Below are positions 22,178-34,153 of a stretch of DNA of 64,000 nt, in pieces. The notes beneath the pieces are model-generated. The model did not search any database and had not been told where the DNA came from. It worked only from the letters and a program-made list of their open reading frames with translations. Numbering within the stretch: the stretch's first letter is position 1; each line of letters starts with the position of its first letter. The position numbers were made by a program, and so were the translations under genes. Source of the stretch: Gaertneriomyces semiglobifer (lineage: Eukaryota; Chytridiomycota; Chytridiomycetes; Spizellomycetales; Spizellomycetaceae); assembly GCA_025558075.1 (NCBI GenBank), contig JAHLKF010000012.1:434001-498000 (forward strand). Reading direction: 5' to 3'.

Positions 22178-22362
22178 GCGACGAGAGGTTAATAGCTTGG
22201 CTCGGACGGGCAAGGGATTTCCCATGCGCAGAATACCACTGTTCATTTAAATTGATAATGTTGACTTAGTGTAGGTTTGTATAGTAGCGCGCGGAGGCAG
22301 TGCCTATTTTTTTGGTCCTTAGTGGGCATACACAAAGTACAATGCGAAGGATATTCTCATCA

Positions 22363-23024
22363 TCACGCTTGGATGGTATAATCAACACCAGTAATGATGT
22401 TATAGTAGGGAGAGCGCGCCTTTTGTGGAAAGAGAAATATTAGTGTTGAAGCCTCGGGAGCCTTTATGAGGAGCTTGCTCACGTTTTCATCTGTGCGCTT
22501 TCCAGATTTGGAAACGAAGCTTGCAGCTGACGCCAATGGCGCGCCGCTAATGATGTCGTAGCTACTTACGTGCGGACGGGTGCTGTTGTGTGTAGTATCT
22601 ACATGCACTGCGTAGACGTTGGGCGGTACTCCAACCGTGTTCGGTTGGTGACCGACAGTAGAGTAGGGGTCCATGACCTGTGTGAAAATGTCGGCTTAAC
22701 AGCTACACCAAAAGCGAATCTGGGGAAACAAATAGGGGGTACCTCTACCACACTGTCTTCCAATCTGGCTGGGCCGGCAACTCTGGAGCCACAGGCGGCA
22801 TCATTACTACATTTGCTGGCCGATCCTCCTTTTCTGTCTGCGGTTGATACATGACTATGAGCAACCTGTACCTGACCGAGCTCATTTTCGTTGCGACTTG
22901 GAGCGGAAGCATCCTTGGAACTCCGCTTTAGGGACTTTTTGCGCCTAATGATCTTCTTTGTAGGAGCGGGATCCTTGTAAGACAGCCTGTATGTGGTGGT
23001 GTTGTTATTAATCTGCGACGGCAT
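22363..23024 (-). CDS. Hypothetical three-exon protein
   Basis: Model: complement of 22363-22419, 22483-22677 and 22743-23024, 177 residues, all introns in phase 0 (63 and 65 bp). It starts MPSQINNNTTTYRLSYKDP, followed by a Lys/Arg/Ser-rich stretch (KKIIRRKKSLKRSSKD), a Cys/Gly linker, a central DPYSTVGHQPNTVGVPPNVYAV and the end SPYYNIITGVDYTIQA. The final intron is a multiple of three without a stop, so its retention would simply add 21 residues. I do not recognise the family. The Pro/Gly/Tyr-rich turns are reminiscent of small microtubule- or flagellum-associated proteins, but this is only an impression. It converges with the RasGEF gene. Confidence 0.55.
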
Positions 23025-23688
23025 CTTGCTTTGTAGTAGTGCCTTCCGGGTTTGTTTATCCTCCACGAGAGTTTTACTTAAGTCCCATTTTCCCGAAGTT
23101 CTCCGCAACCGCGTCAAACTCCGATCCTGCTTTGCTAAGCAGATTACGTATGAGTGAGCGCATAAGACCCTTATTGAAGTTACTAATGACCACACTCCAC
23201 TCGCAAGTCACTCCTCAAGTGGAGTGAGTCGATGATCGACAACAAGGCGCATCATTTCTCGCCTTTTCCGCCGAAACGCAACTTGAAGCGGCCATTAACA
23301 GCAGCAAGCCATTAACAACACTCCAAGGATTCCCCCCCGGTCTGGCACGTAGCCATTTGAACGTTTCAAGCGACGTCGGAAAGGTCCTTCGTTTGTTTGG
23401 GGTAGATTGGTTCGATCGTACCGGAGGCAAACCCAAAAGTAGACTTTCACTCTTTATGGCAAGAAGGGGAACTTTGTCACCACCTCTTCTCTCGTGTCCA
23501 AATCTTGTTCACGACGTTCAAAGGATTTCCCAAAGTGAATGGGCAATTGACGCTCCGAGTAACCCACATGCCTGAACTTTATTAGACATTGGACTTATTC
23601 ATGTTGAGAAATCATTGTGCTGGACCACCGTTTCTGTTGGTTTTTGGGAACTTTACCGCGGACCTGGATAGCGTAAAGGCTGATAAGA
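23025..23688. other. Divergent intergenic region, no gene seen
   Basis: About 660 bp between two divergent starts (small minus-strand gene and histidine kinase). The largest open frame (23357-23575 plus) shows no domain. It is presumed to hold both promoters. Confidence 0.4.
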
Positions 23689-26600
23689 ATGACATTAACG
23701 ACTCCGCCGCCGGATGCGCCTGCCGACCATATGTCTTCCATGATAGATAGGCTCGCGAAGGATGGGCCTTCCCAGAAATACGATATCCGCTTAGAAGTGT
23801 CAGAAGCAACGCCCGATAGTAGTCCGCCTGTTGAGCCTTCTGCTTCAGAAAGTGGCTTTCCCATCGGACGCGACCCTCTAGGCCTACCTTTGGTAGAACT
23901 CTCACCCGGTGAAGCCAACCGTGTGCCACGAACCGGGGACCATGTACATCTTTCTCCTACTGGCGCCCCAACATCCCCTGCACAACCATACGTAATGCAG
24001 CATCACACTGGTTCTATAACCCCTTCTCTAACTCCACATGGCGGAGCTTCACGCTCGTCGGCCACGGGCTCACCGGGTACATCCCCGTATCGCTCATTGT
24101 CACCTGACGCCGGCGCCAGCATGACACCCCCGCACACAACTGCCTACTCCTCTGTCACGTCCCGCCGTAGTTTTGCGCCTGCAGGAGTACCGGACTTCAA
24201 GGATATTCCTAATCCGTACTCCGAGTCGGCGCTAGCATCCGCTGCTGCTCAAGCAAGCGCCGAGATCTCGCCCGGTCAAGCAGCCAGCCAGCTGCTGAAG
24301 GAAGTTATGAGGACAACACAGCCTGAAGAAAGCCCTTCCCCATCAGGACTGCGAGCTTTCACATCGCACCTAGGTGGGATTTTAGGCTTGCTGAGCGTTC
24401 CTACGGCCGCTTTTCTGGGCGCTGCTATTGCTACGGTAATACCAGGGACGTTCTCTAATATCATACTCAAGTCCATCGCCCAGCTTGGTCGATATTTGCC
24501 GACATTGTCCATGTTCACACCGCGGTCACCACTTGCGATATCAGGCACCAAAAGTGTCACTGGTATGCGCGTGGGGTTTACTGCCCTTTTAGGCTATCTC
24601 CTGTATCGCCGTACTAGCCGGCTCCTGAGAATTCAATCTGAACTGCAGTCTCGAATTTCAACGCAGATTGCGGCTGCGAGGGCGTTTGAAGCACTTTTCA
24701 AGGATTCGCCAATATGGCTCGGTGTCTGCGATATTGAAGAGTATATATTGCTGGGTTCCGACGCGTATCTTAGTGTGGAAGAAGGACGTGGGCTAAAGGT
24801 CGTGGATCCCAACATCAGATCGCCGGTTTTGAGAAAGGAACTGGACGAAAATGAACGGCGATTTAGACTATTTGGTCCCAATCCGGTGGATGATGAACTT
24901 GAAGATGACGGCGTCGAAGGAGATATTGCCCTCGCCGCAGATAGGCTGGCAGATGCAAAGACAGGAGATCCATATCGACTGCATGACGTTAGGTTCACTG
25001 CCATCAGTAAGCCCTTCGTCACGAGGCGCAACCTGCCGTATCCCCCTTTGGAGGAAAATACATGGTTTGTTCGCGACATGCGTCGGGACCCCTATCGAAC
25101 TGATCGGTTCGCGCGTGCTGTTCTGAATGCGCAAACGAAGCGGGGTTTCCACGAATTCAAAATGAGCCTTTCTGTAGTTCTTTTGGGTGAAGATAGTGCC
25201 CCAGCAGGAACGCCATCATCGGAACCCTCCAGTCCGTATTTCATTCCCGCTAATACACGACGAATGGCTTACACTTGCAAATACCTCGGACGGAGTGTTG
25301 GGAAAGACGGCAAAGGCGGTGCGGCGAGATTTTTTGTGATGATGCAAGATGTCACCGAGGACTGGCAAACGTTGAAAGCACTGCAAGCTAGTGAAGGGAG
25401 GTTGAAGCAGTTTTTGGAAGCGACAAGTGATGGTGAGTTTCGGTCTAGAGAGCGCTGTTGTCGAAGCAAGAACTTTCACGACCTTTTACTGCCCGTGGGT
25501 CCTTCCCGATAACATTCATCTAAACGTAATGCATCTTTTAGGTATATGGGAAATGGATATCCCGACTGGCACAATGCACTTCTCTGGGCGTCTGGCAACG
25601 ATGTTGGGATATCATCCGACCGAGTTGGAAGGCGATTTGGCAACCTGGGATAACATGGTGCATCCTGCCTACATATCACGAGCGCAGGCATTACGGGCAG
25701 CACACCTGTCCGGGAAGTCTGCCTTCTACGAGATTGAGAAGCAGATCCGAACCAAAGGTGGCGAATGGCGATGGATTTTCAATCGGGGGAAGATTACAGT
25801 ACGAGACGAGAAAGGCAATCCAGTCAAGATGGTCGGTGCACATACAGACATTACCGACCGTAAACGAGCGGAAATCGCCCTAGAGGAGAAGAACCGACAA
25901 CTTGATCTAGCGTTACAACAGTCTTACCAGGCTGCTCAGGCTAAAACCGAGTTTCTTGCCAACATATCCCACGAAATTCGCACACCATTGAATGGGATCA
26001 TCGGCCTTTCGTCAGTGCTGGCTGAAACTCCGTTGAGCCCGGATCAGAAAGATCTCCTTTCCTCTATCCAAGAGTGCTCCGATGGCCTGTTAATGGTCGT
26101 GAATGACGTGCTCGACTTCTCTAAGATAGAGGCCGGAAAAATGAGTCTTGAGTATAATCCGTTCAACCTGGAGAACTGCATCCGCAGTACCATATATCCA
26201 CTCCAGCTGAAAGCGGAGGAGAAGGCGATTGAGATGAGAATTGAGATTGAACCGGATACGCCAGAGTGGATTGTGGGAGACGTGTTCCGCACGAGGCAAA
26301 TCTTGAATAATTTGATTGGCAATGCTATCAAATTTACTTCTCAGGGATCGGTAACGGTACATGTATCGGCTGCGCTTCTTCCTCTTGCGAGTGAGACAGC
26401 GTCGAATGCATTACCTAGGCCAGAAACCCCGACCTCAACGGAGAAGTTTGCAGATCCGTCAACGGCGCTGGTATCGGTTTCCACCATGAAACCCGGGTCA
26501 TCTCGTTACCGTCTCCAGTTCGACATTATTGATACCGGCATTGGTATTCCTGCTGACAAGATTGACCGGCTCTTTAAGTCGTTTTCGCAAGTAGATGCTT

Positions 26601-28101
26601 CGACTAGCCGCAGGTTTGGTGGGACGGGGCTGGGTTTAGCTATCTGTAAACAACTTGTGGGCATGATGGATCCCAAGGGCGGACGTATGTGGGTATGCAG
26701 TGAAGAAGGGAGAGGGAGCACATTCAGCTTCTGTTATGATGTGGATGGGTGTGACCCTCCCAATGGTGGCGATTCGAAGAATGTTAATGGTGCGTCTGAC
26801 GATGAACAGCATGTGAATGGAAAGCTTAGAAGCAGGAATGCCGGGAGCGGGGAATACCGGTTGTCGAAGTCGCCTTCGAAAGTGGGTAGAGTTGCAAACA
26901 GACTTGGTAACCATAAGGGTCACTCGGACCAACGGTTGGTGCCCAAAACGAAGGAAAAGGAGGTTTTGGCGGACAAAATTCCCCTTACTATACTTGTGGC
27001 AGAGGACAATGCGGTACGTCGGTATGAGTACCATTTATCACGATCATTGACTAATTCTTCACTCAGATAAATCAGAAATTGGCTTTGCGCCTTCTGACAC
27101 AGCTCGGCTATACTCCGAGCCTTGCCAATAATGGTCGAGAAGCAGTGGACGCCGTAGTAAATCATGCCAAGGCAGTGAGTGGGACTTTCGATGCCAGCAA
27201 TTCACAAGGTGCTCACGCACCTTCTGGTACCGTGGCAACGAATGCGTGCAAACCTTTTGACTTGATTTTGATGGACATTCAGATGCCGCTCATGTCCGGG
27301 ATAGAAGCAACAGCCGAAATTCGATCGCTACCATCATCCCTTCTCCCTGAGCAGCCGATTATCCTTGCGCTTACTGCAAACGCACTGACGTCGGATAAGG
27401 AGATTTGCTTGAAGGCGGGAATGGACGGGCACATCAGCAAGCCGGTGCGAGCAGGCGATTTGCGTGCGGAAATAGAGAGGGTCATGAGCTTAAAGCGGAA
27501 AATCGAATTGGACACGGATGGATCGAGTGCGAGCAGCGGGGACGATGTTAGCGGCGCTAGTGATGGCCCGGTCAAAGAAGTACGGATACAATTGCACGAA
27601 CCTGGAGAACGAGTAAGGGGGGCGGTTACAGGAATAGATTTTAGCCCTGTACCATTGACCGGCGAGAACGTGGTTCCCGCGAAACCCGCATATGCGCCGG
27701 AAAGCAGGTCAAGGGTTCCCTTCGAAGTAGAAGGCTTGGCGACTAAGGGCGCGGGGGCATTGGAATCCATGAGGGTGACAAATGAGTCCGTAACACCAAT
27801 TGCATCCGTCGAACCTCCACCTATTCCGACACCTGATGAAGCGGTAACCATTCCACGACAAGCAACGCCGCCGACTATAGAAGTGTCTATGGGTTCTAGT
27901 GATAGCCATGACTCATCGATACCCACCACTTTGCCAGACCAGGCCACGTCGTCCATCTCCGCAGACACGACCAACGTGACATCTGTCGATTCTATCATTC
28001 ACCGAGCATGGGAAAATGAACGGCTAGAAGTAGACGACAAGGGACGGCTTTCTATAGGAACAACCATGGCCACTGTGAACGATAGCGAAAGAAAGGGTTA
28101 G
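23689..28101 (+). CDS. Hybrid histidine kinase with PAS, HisKA, HATPase and receiver domains
   Basis: Model: 23689-25432, 25542-27013 and 27067-28101, 1416 residues; introns of 109 and 53 bp. After a disordered start there are two hydrophobic segments (about residues 228-250, GILGLLSVPTAAFLGAAIATV, and 292-310), so membrane association is likely. A degenerate PAS-like region (from about 330) and a clear PAS/PAC (GIWEMDIPTGTMHFSG to DITDRKRAE) come next. The HisKA box is FLANISHEIRTPLNG with phospho-accepting His 725. The ATPase has NLIGNAIKFT, DTGIGIP and GGTGLGLAI. The receiver starts ILVAEDNAINQK (joined across intron 2) and has LILMDIQMP with phospho-Asp 1142 and a late ISKPV Lys. About 250 disordered residues follow. 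No HPt domain is present, so signal must pass to a separate phosphotransfer protein (Ypd1 type). The stimulus is unknown. Confidence 0.9.
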
Positions 28102-28522
28102 GCGTGGTGTCGCGTGTCAACCGAATGTACCCGTTCCCATGCCATCAATTTTGCACAACTCTTCATTGGAGATGGCTGGTCGGGAACTTTTGCGATTCCT
28201 TGTGAACCCGCGAATGACAATTATGAAAGAGGACCATCTGAATTTCTTTTTGGGTTATCTTATTGAGCTAATTGTGGCCTAGAAGTGGCAGCTTCTTCTT
28301 AAGACTCACACCACAGACACTCGGTGAATCTGTTGCTGATACTCGCTTGAATAACGGCGATAGAAAGAGAACGATGCCGTATAATGTACATACGATCTAG
28401 TTACTAGTATAAGATACTGTTGACTGACTGCAGCTTTGATGGATTATTCTTCACTTGAGCATCTGAGGCAAGAACACGGACGCGACTAAGTTCGAAGAGC
28501 AAAAATGCAAATGTAGCAAAAG
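28102..28522. other. Intergenic, 3' flank of the histidine kinase
   Basis: About 420 bp between the kinase stop and the tRNA-Val gene. It is AT-rich with no ORF, repeat or structure noted. Confidence 0.5.
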
Positions 28523-28594
28523 TGTTCCCGCTCAGGATCGAACTGAGGACCTTCTGCGTGTAAAGCAGACATTATACCACTAAACTACAGGAAC
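28523..28594 (-). tRNA. tRNA-Val (anticodon TAC)
   Basis: On the minus strand the acceptor arms GTTCCTG and CGGGAAC pair (with G-U), with discriminator A. The D-arm contains TAGTTTAGTGGTATAAT (A box), the anticodon stem-loop is TCTGC-TTTACAC-GCAGA giving anticodon TAC, and the T-arm has CCTCA-GTTCGATC-CTGAG-type pairing (B box GTTCGATCC). It is 72 nt with no intron. A TTTT tract lies a few bases downstream as Pol III terminator. Confidence 0.93.
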
Positions 28595-28887
28595 TTGATG
28601 AAGAACGTGCTTTTATGTAATTAATAATCCAACAACACGCGTGCGTGACTGTGACAAACCTATCGTCCACGTGACTCCCAACCGGCAACTGGCAATGACA
28701 TTCAACAAGGCGCTTGCATCCAACAACACCAAGCACATCTGCAGGCATACTCAACAGCTCTCTGCTTTCACTACGACTACCGCGTGCAGCATCAACGAAA
28801 AGCAGTCAGGCCGCAGCATTAGAAGTTTGGACGGGCAGTAGGAAAGCGGAAAACGAAACGCAAGCAGGGAATGTTTTGTGGCCAGCA

Positions 28888-31800
28888 ATGAGCGGAAACC
28901 TTTTGCCTTCTTACGACGAAATCATTGATGATGGTCGCCAAGATGACACTACCTCTATGCTGGGTGTGAACAATCATAATGTACAAAAGGATATCAAGCT
29001 GACGGGGTCTCTTACGCCGCCAAATGAATCGATCAACCCTGTGCCGCTGAGTGCGCAGACTGAAGCCATGGATGTGGATGCTGCGAGTAATCCCAGAGAA
29101 GGTGAATTTACGGCGCCTTGGTGGTCTCTTTTCGACTGGGTAACCATGGCTAACCTCTACTGTAGGACCGAAGCATGACCTTGACACTGTCTTGCCGTTG
29201 ACGGGTATGGATGAGACGGCCAGTTGTATCTTTAAGTGGAGGGTACCCGACTGGAAATCTGCCACGACCAGAGAGCAATTGGGGAGCAAGCAGAACTCAC
29301 CAGAATGGGAGTGTGGGGGCTTTAAGTGGTCCATTCTGTATTTTCCGTGGGGCAACCGCGGAAGCGGCGACCATATCTCGTATTTTTTGGAATCCAAAGA
29401 TGCGCACCAGCAACCAGAAGGTTCGAAATGGTCATGTTGTGTGCTATTCGCGATGGGTGTAGTGAATCCAAGGGATAACTCTGTCAACATTATACAACGT
29501 AAGTCAGAGGCTCTTTGCGATTTGCGAATATCATCATATAAATGCATTGAATGCAGATGCGCAACATCGTTACACACGGGAGGCTACCGACTGGGGATTT
29601 GGACAAGGCGTCAGCGCCGCAAAGCTGAAAGGAGACCCCCGTTCGCCCGCGTTGTCTGATAGAGAACTTGGCTTTGAACTCGTGGTTTGGATGCGGATAA
29701 TCCATGATGAGACGGGCTATCTTTGGCATGATTTTCGTCATTGGGACTCCAAGGCAGAAACTGGATACGTAGGCTTGAAGAATCAAGGTGCCACGTGCTA
29801 CATGAATTCCCTCCTTCAGTCACTCTACTTTACTACTTACTTCCGGAAGGCCGCCTACGCTATTCCTACTGACAACGACGAACCGACAAAGTCCGTTCCG
29901 CTTGCACTCCAGCGTGTCTTTTTCAATCTGCAAAATTCCGACGACGCGGTCGGTACTACAGAACTTACGAAGAGTTTTGGATGGGATACGCTGGACTCGT
30001 TCATGCAACATGACGTGCAGGAGTTCAACCGCGTTTTACAGGATAATTTGGAGAGTAAGATGAAGGGAACGAAAGCGGAAGGCGCAATATCGAAGCTATT
30101 TGTGGGGAAGATGAAAAGCTATATTCGATGCATCGACGTCCCGTACGAGAGTTCCAGGACAGAGGATTTTTACGGTGTGTAGATACGTCGTTTTCGTTGT
30201 TTTGGCGCATAATGGCTAAGTATTACGGCTTTGACCAGATATTCAGCTGAATGTAAAAGGATGTACCGATTTGCGCGCCTCTTTCGCCGATTACATTGCC
30301 GTTGAAACTCTTGACGGTGACAATAAATACATGGCCGAAGGCTATGGCCTCCAGGATGCCAAAAAAGGAGTTATTTTTACTGAATTCCCACCCATACTCC
30401 ATCTACAGCTCAAGCGTTTTGAATACGATTTCATGCGGGATGCAATGGTTAAGATCAACGATCGTCATGAGTACCCATTGGAAATTGAGCTGGATGAATT
30501 TTTGGAGTCAAATACACCAGAACAAGGGCCGAAACCAGCTGTAAAGCAAAAGTACCATCTACATGGTGTTTTGGTGCACAGTGGAGATCTTCACGGTGGA
30601 CATTATCAAGCCTTCCTGCGTCCAAAGCTAGAGGACCGGTGGTTCAAATTTGATGATGACAAAGTCACACCTGCATCGAAGAGCGAAGTTTTTGAGGATA
30701 ATTTTGGTGGTGCTACTGGGCGTTTGGGCAAAAGGTATACGAACGCTTACATGTTGGTGTACGTTCGCGATGCCGATCGTCCGACTGTTCTGGCTGAGGT
30801 CACTGATGAGGATATTCCGGAGCATTTGAAGCGACGTTTTGCCGAGGAGAAGGCGTACTATGACCAGAAAAAGCAGGAACAAGAAGAGGCACACCTATAC
30901 GTTCCTGTCAGGATCCTCACAGACGAGGCAATCTCGCTGCACCGTGGATTTGACCTGACGAATTTCAATGACTTGAGTTTGCCGGTTCATAGCACCAAAG
31001 TACGGAAAGATGCTAAATGGTCAGAATTCTTGCAGCACGTGAAGAAGCTTTTGGGCCTGGATAACGACAGATTTCGGGTATGGGGGTTGACTCAACGGCA
31101 GAACAAGACACTTCGACCTGATCCAGCATTTGATATCGCCGGCGACACCGTCATGGCACTTGTCCGAGACAAATATAGTGGCCGTAGCTACAGCAACGAC
31201 TTACGGGTATACGTTGAAACGCGGCCATGCTCGCTGAACAACATCAAACAAAGTCCGACTTCGAAACTCATCACGCTCTTCTTCAAGTACTACGATCCGA
31301 GTACGTCGACTATGAATTACGCAGGGAACGTTTCTGTGGACCCAAAGCATCAAAAGGTTTGCGATGCCTTCGAGTTTGTGTGTCATCGAGTTGGTCTTCC
31401 CGTGGACACCCCTCTGGTGGCGTATGAGGAGGTCAAACCAGAGATGATTGATGCCATTCCGAATATGAAGCTCACGTTTGAGGGAGTGGAACTGGGGGAC
31501 GGTGATATTTTGGTTTTCCAAAAAGACTGGAAGCGCGAACGCAAGCTTGTTATGGAGAAGATGCAAGCAGAAGGGAAAAGTGAAGAGGAGATACAAGCGT
31601 ATAAACAGCGGTTTCAACAGGAAGTGGACCGATGGAAGTACCCAGATGTTCCCAAATACTTTGAGGCTTGGAGAAACAAGGTGTTGATTACTTTTAAAAT
31701 GAAAGGTTCAGATCGGGACAACGGCATCACTCTGCAGCTATCGCGTAAAATGCATTATGATGACATCGCCACCCGCCTGGCGCATGCGTTAGGGCACCCC

Positions 31801-32943
31801 AATCTCGCTGGAAAAATAAAACTATTTTCATTCGCTACTTCGCAAAGCGGGCTGAATCAACCACTTCCGCTCAGTAAGAATGCGCAACCGATTCGTCATT
31901 CCCCCACGTGGACGCTTGAGATGGCCTTTGCTCCTGGCACGTACCCGCAATACCCCAATGAGGAACTCACTGGAACGATTTGGTACGAAGTCCTTGAACT
32001 TGATCTCAAAGAGATGGAACGCAAGCGTGGAATCCGAACGTGGTGGGTTGGTAAAGGTGGAAGATGCAAGTGGATTGGAGAAGTATGGGTGGACCGGACC
32101 GCCAAGGTTCCCGAATTTATTGAGCGCGTTGAAGCCAAGATACAGCACGAGGAACTCAAGGTTGATGATGACGTGGGACCTACACCGATGAGCCCGCAAA
32201 CCAGCGACAAAGAGTTGGACGCAAGCGATTCTTGGGTGAAGATTCAGCACCGAGATGTGGACATGTCTGATGCCGCGACGTCTCCTCTCCCTGTGTCACC
32301 GATACATCGCGATATGGCGGTGTTTACCCTTACTCCGCACTCGCGGCTCGATCGTGTGCTTCTGGAAACGGATTCGGTGGCGATCATCCCAGCAACCCAA
32401 GAAATTTTTGTCTCTCACTACTTCCCGTATCCTGTTACGCCGCAGTCTCAACCGTTTGCAATGCTTCAAGTGATCTCGTTCACGCGCGATCCAACCCGGG
32501 GTCACTCTATTCCGTTCTTTTTGCCCCTGTACCCCAACGACACATACGAGTCTTTCACAACACGCATACGCCAAATATGCACGCTTTCCGAACGAGAGTT
32601 TACCCGTGTCGGTGTGTGGGTATTACCGCTGGATCTAACCAGCACGGGCGGTCCGTTAAGGGCTGGCTACAAGAGTGAAAGTCTGTCGACATCACGGGAA
32701 AGCCTCAAAGCCGCCGGCGAGAGTCAACGCGAGGACGATCACGACATTCAGCCAATCAGGGAAGTGGGTTCTGGCCGCAAACTGGTGCCGGAAGACAACC
32801 TGTGGCAGCTATTTATCCCGACAGACAACTTGGCGCCGAACGCAGAAGTCCACTCCAAATTCTGTGTGGGGCTGGAGAGAGCTGATAGGTCAGGAAGGGG
32901 CGCTGGCCAAGGTACTGGAGCGAGCATAAAAATTTTGGGATAA
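28888..32943 (+). CDS. USP7/Ubp15-type ubiquitin carboxyl-terminal hydrolase
   Basis: Model: 28888-29101, 29166-29498, 29557-30174 and 30239-32943, 1289 residues; introns of 64, 58 and 64 bp. Exon 2 carries a MATH (TRAF-like) domain (CIFKWRVPDW, then LYFPWGN, EGSKWSCCVLFAM). The catalytic domain starts GYVGLKNQGATCYMNSLLQ with nucleophile Cys 263. The His box is VLVHSGDLHGGHYQAFLRP with His 510, followed by FKFDDDKVTP. The last 600 residues match the USP7 C-terminal ubiquitin-like domains (HYFPYPVTPQSQPFAML-type end region). The enzyme removes ubiquitin from substrates; in animals from p53/MDM2, in yeasts in endosomal and cell-cycle control. The start is the first ATG in the exon-1 frame. Confidence 0.93.
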
Positions 32944-33198
32944 GGTGGTGATGGATAGGGAGCAGTTGGAACATGAATTGAGTGTTGGAAGTAAGCAAAC
33001 ATTATCTGCAAGCACACTGCGCATTTCACACACAGGTTCATAGATTTGAGTATTCCGCATACGCTGATTTCTGTATGATATGATACGAATAACATGTGCG
33101 CTCTTTGCTATATATATGCGATTTTCATTTCAATTCCGCAATTCGACAAAGGTTCACGAAAAGGTAAAACGAAAGATTTACATCGGCGAGCACAAAAA
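32944..33198. other. Short spacer between USP7-type gene and tRNA-Gly copy 1
   Basis: About 255 bp containing the 3' flank of the deubiquitinase gene. No feature is seen. Confidence 0.4.
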
Positions 33199-33269
33199 TG
33201 CATTGGCCGAGAATCGAACTCGGGTCTACCGCGTGGCAGGCGGTAATTATGCCACTAAACCACCAATGC
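33199..33269 (-). tRNA. tRNA-Gly (anticodon GCC), copy 1
   Basis: On the minus strand the acceptor arms GCATTGG and CCAATGC pair, with discriminator A. The A box is TGGTTTAGTGGCATAAT, the anticodon stem-loop ACCGC-CTGCCAC-GCGGT gives GCC, and the B box is GTTCGATTC. It is 71 nt with no intron. A TTTTT terminator follows directly and ATTTCATCCAA precedes the mature 5' end, as in the other three copies. Confidence 0.96.
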
Positions 33270-34153
33270 TTGGATGAAATGTCGAGCGACCATGAAAAAA
33301 GTATATCATATATTTCTTGGATACTCGGAACGGAATCGGGTTCGTACGGTATAAAGGTCAGGTCAGTGCAGTGTGAAATAGAGTAGCGCAAAGGGAACAT
33401 TTACAGCTATTGACAGATAGAGAAGAACAGCTGTGCGGCAGCACGCCCTTGGCGATACATCCTTGTGTGTTTCCGGGCCGAAGTTGCCAAAGTTAATGCA
33501 CAGGCGAAACATTCGTCCGTGGTACGTGGTGTTAGGACCATCAGCACTGTTAAAGATCTAAAGGTGGCTCTCGGTGCATGTCGCTTGCTCACCGCAGTTA
33601 GAGGCTGAGATATCCATCGAACGCTATCCCTGATCACTCGCACCTGGACCCACATCTCCGCCATCTCTGCCATAGCTGCTTCGTAACCGAAGTAATAACA
33701 AAGCACCTGCCTTCTCCCTCCAGTACGCAACGACAAACCACCTCCCTGCCAAACTCAATCATAACTCATATCGCCTTGGCTCCAGATTCGAGTTCAACTC
33801 ACAGCGATTTGAGACTACGCGTGGCCAAACATTCGCCTCTTGACCAGCGCTGAGGAGACCTTTAGAAAATATAACGACACCAAGGCCAACCCATCTATTC
33901 CACCGATTGTCTCCATTGTGTTTCGAGCATCTCCAGTATTGAGGATATAACGGAGAAGCATTCTGGCTTTTGTTTTTATCGGACGTCCTCCCGCCAGGCG
34001 GCAATGCTTGTGACTTTTTATAGCTGAAGCTTTTTGGGGGGCGATCGTTCCTGCCTGGACCTGTGGTTCGACGAAGATACCTAGTTCGACAGCTGCAGAA
34101 TTGCTTTGAATTTTAAGGGGACGCTGTCGGCCACAGGTCCCTTCTAGTACAGC
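33270..34153. other. Intergenic with unresolved minus-strand coding-like fragments
   Basis: About 880 bp. Minus-strand frames at 33407-33736 (MAEMAEMWVQVRVIRDSVRW region) and 33759-34004 look weakly protein-like, and GTGAGT/GTGAGC donors and NCAG acceptors occur between them, but no joined model kept one frame. A small spliced gene is possible. The right end must hold the promoter of the gene at 34154. Confidence 0.3.

Noticed and set aside
23689..28101. Histidine kinase split by frameshifts into three pieces
   Set aside because: Both breaks coincide with good GT-AG introns (25433-25541 and 27014-27066), and splicing restores the PAS and receiver domains.
28888..32943. Deubiquitinase as four broken ORFs (pseudogene)
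   Set aside because: Three short introns with correct phase join the MATH, catalytic and C-terminal domains, and the catalytic Cys and His are intact.
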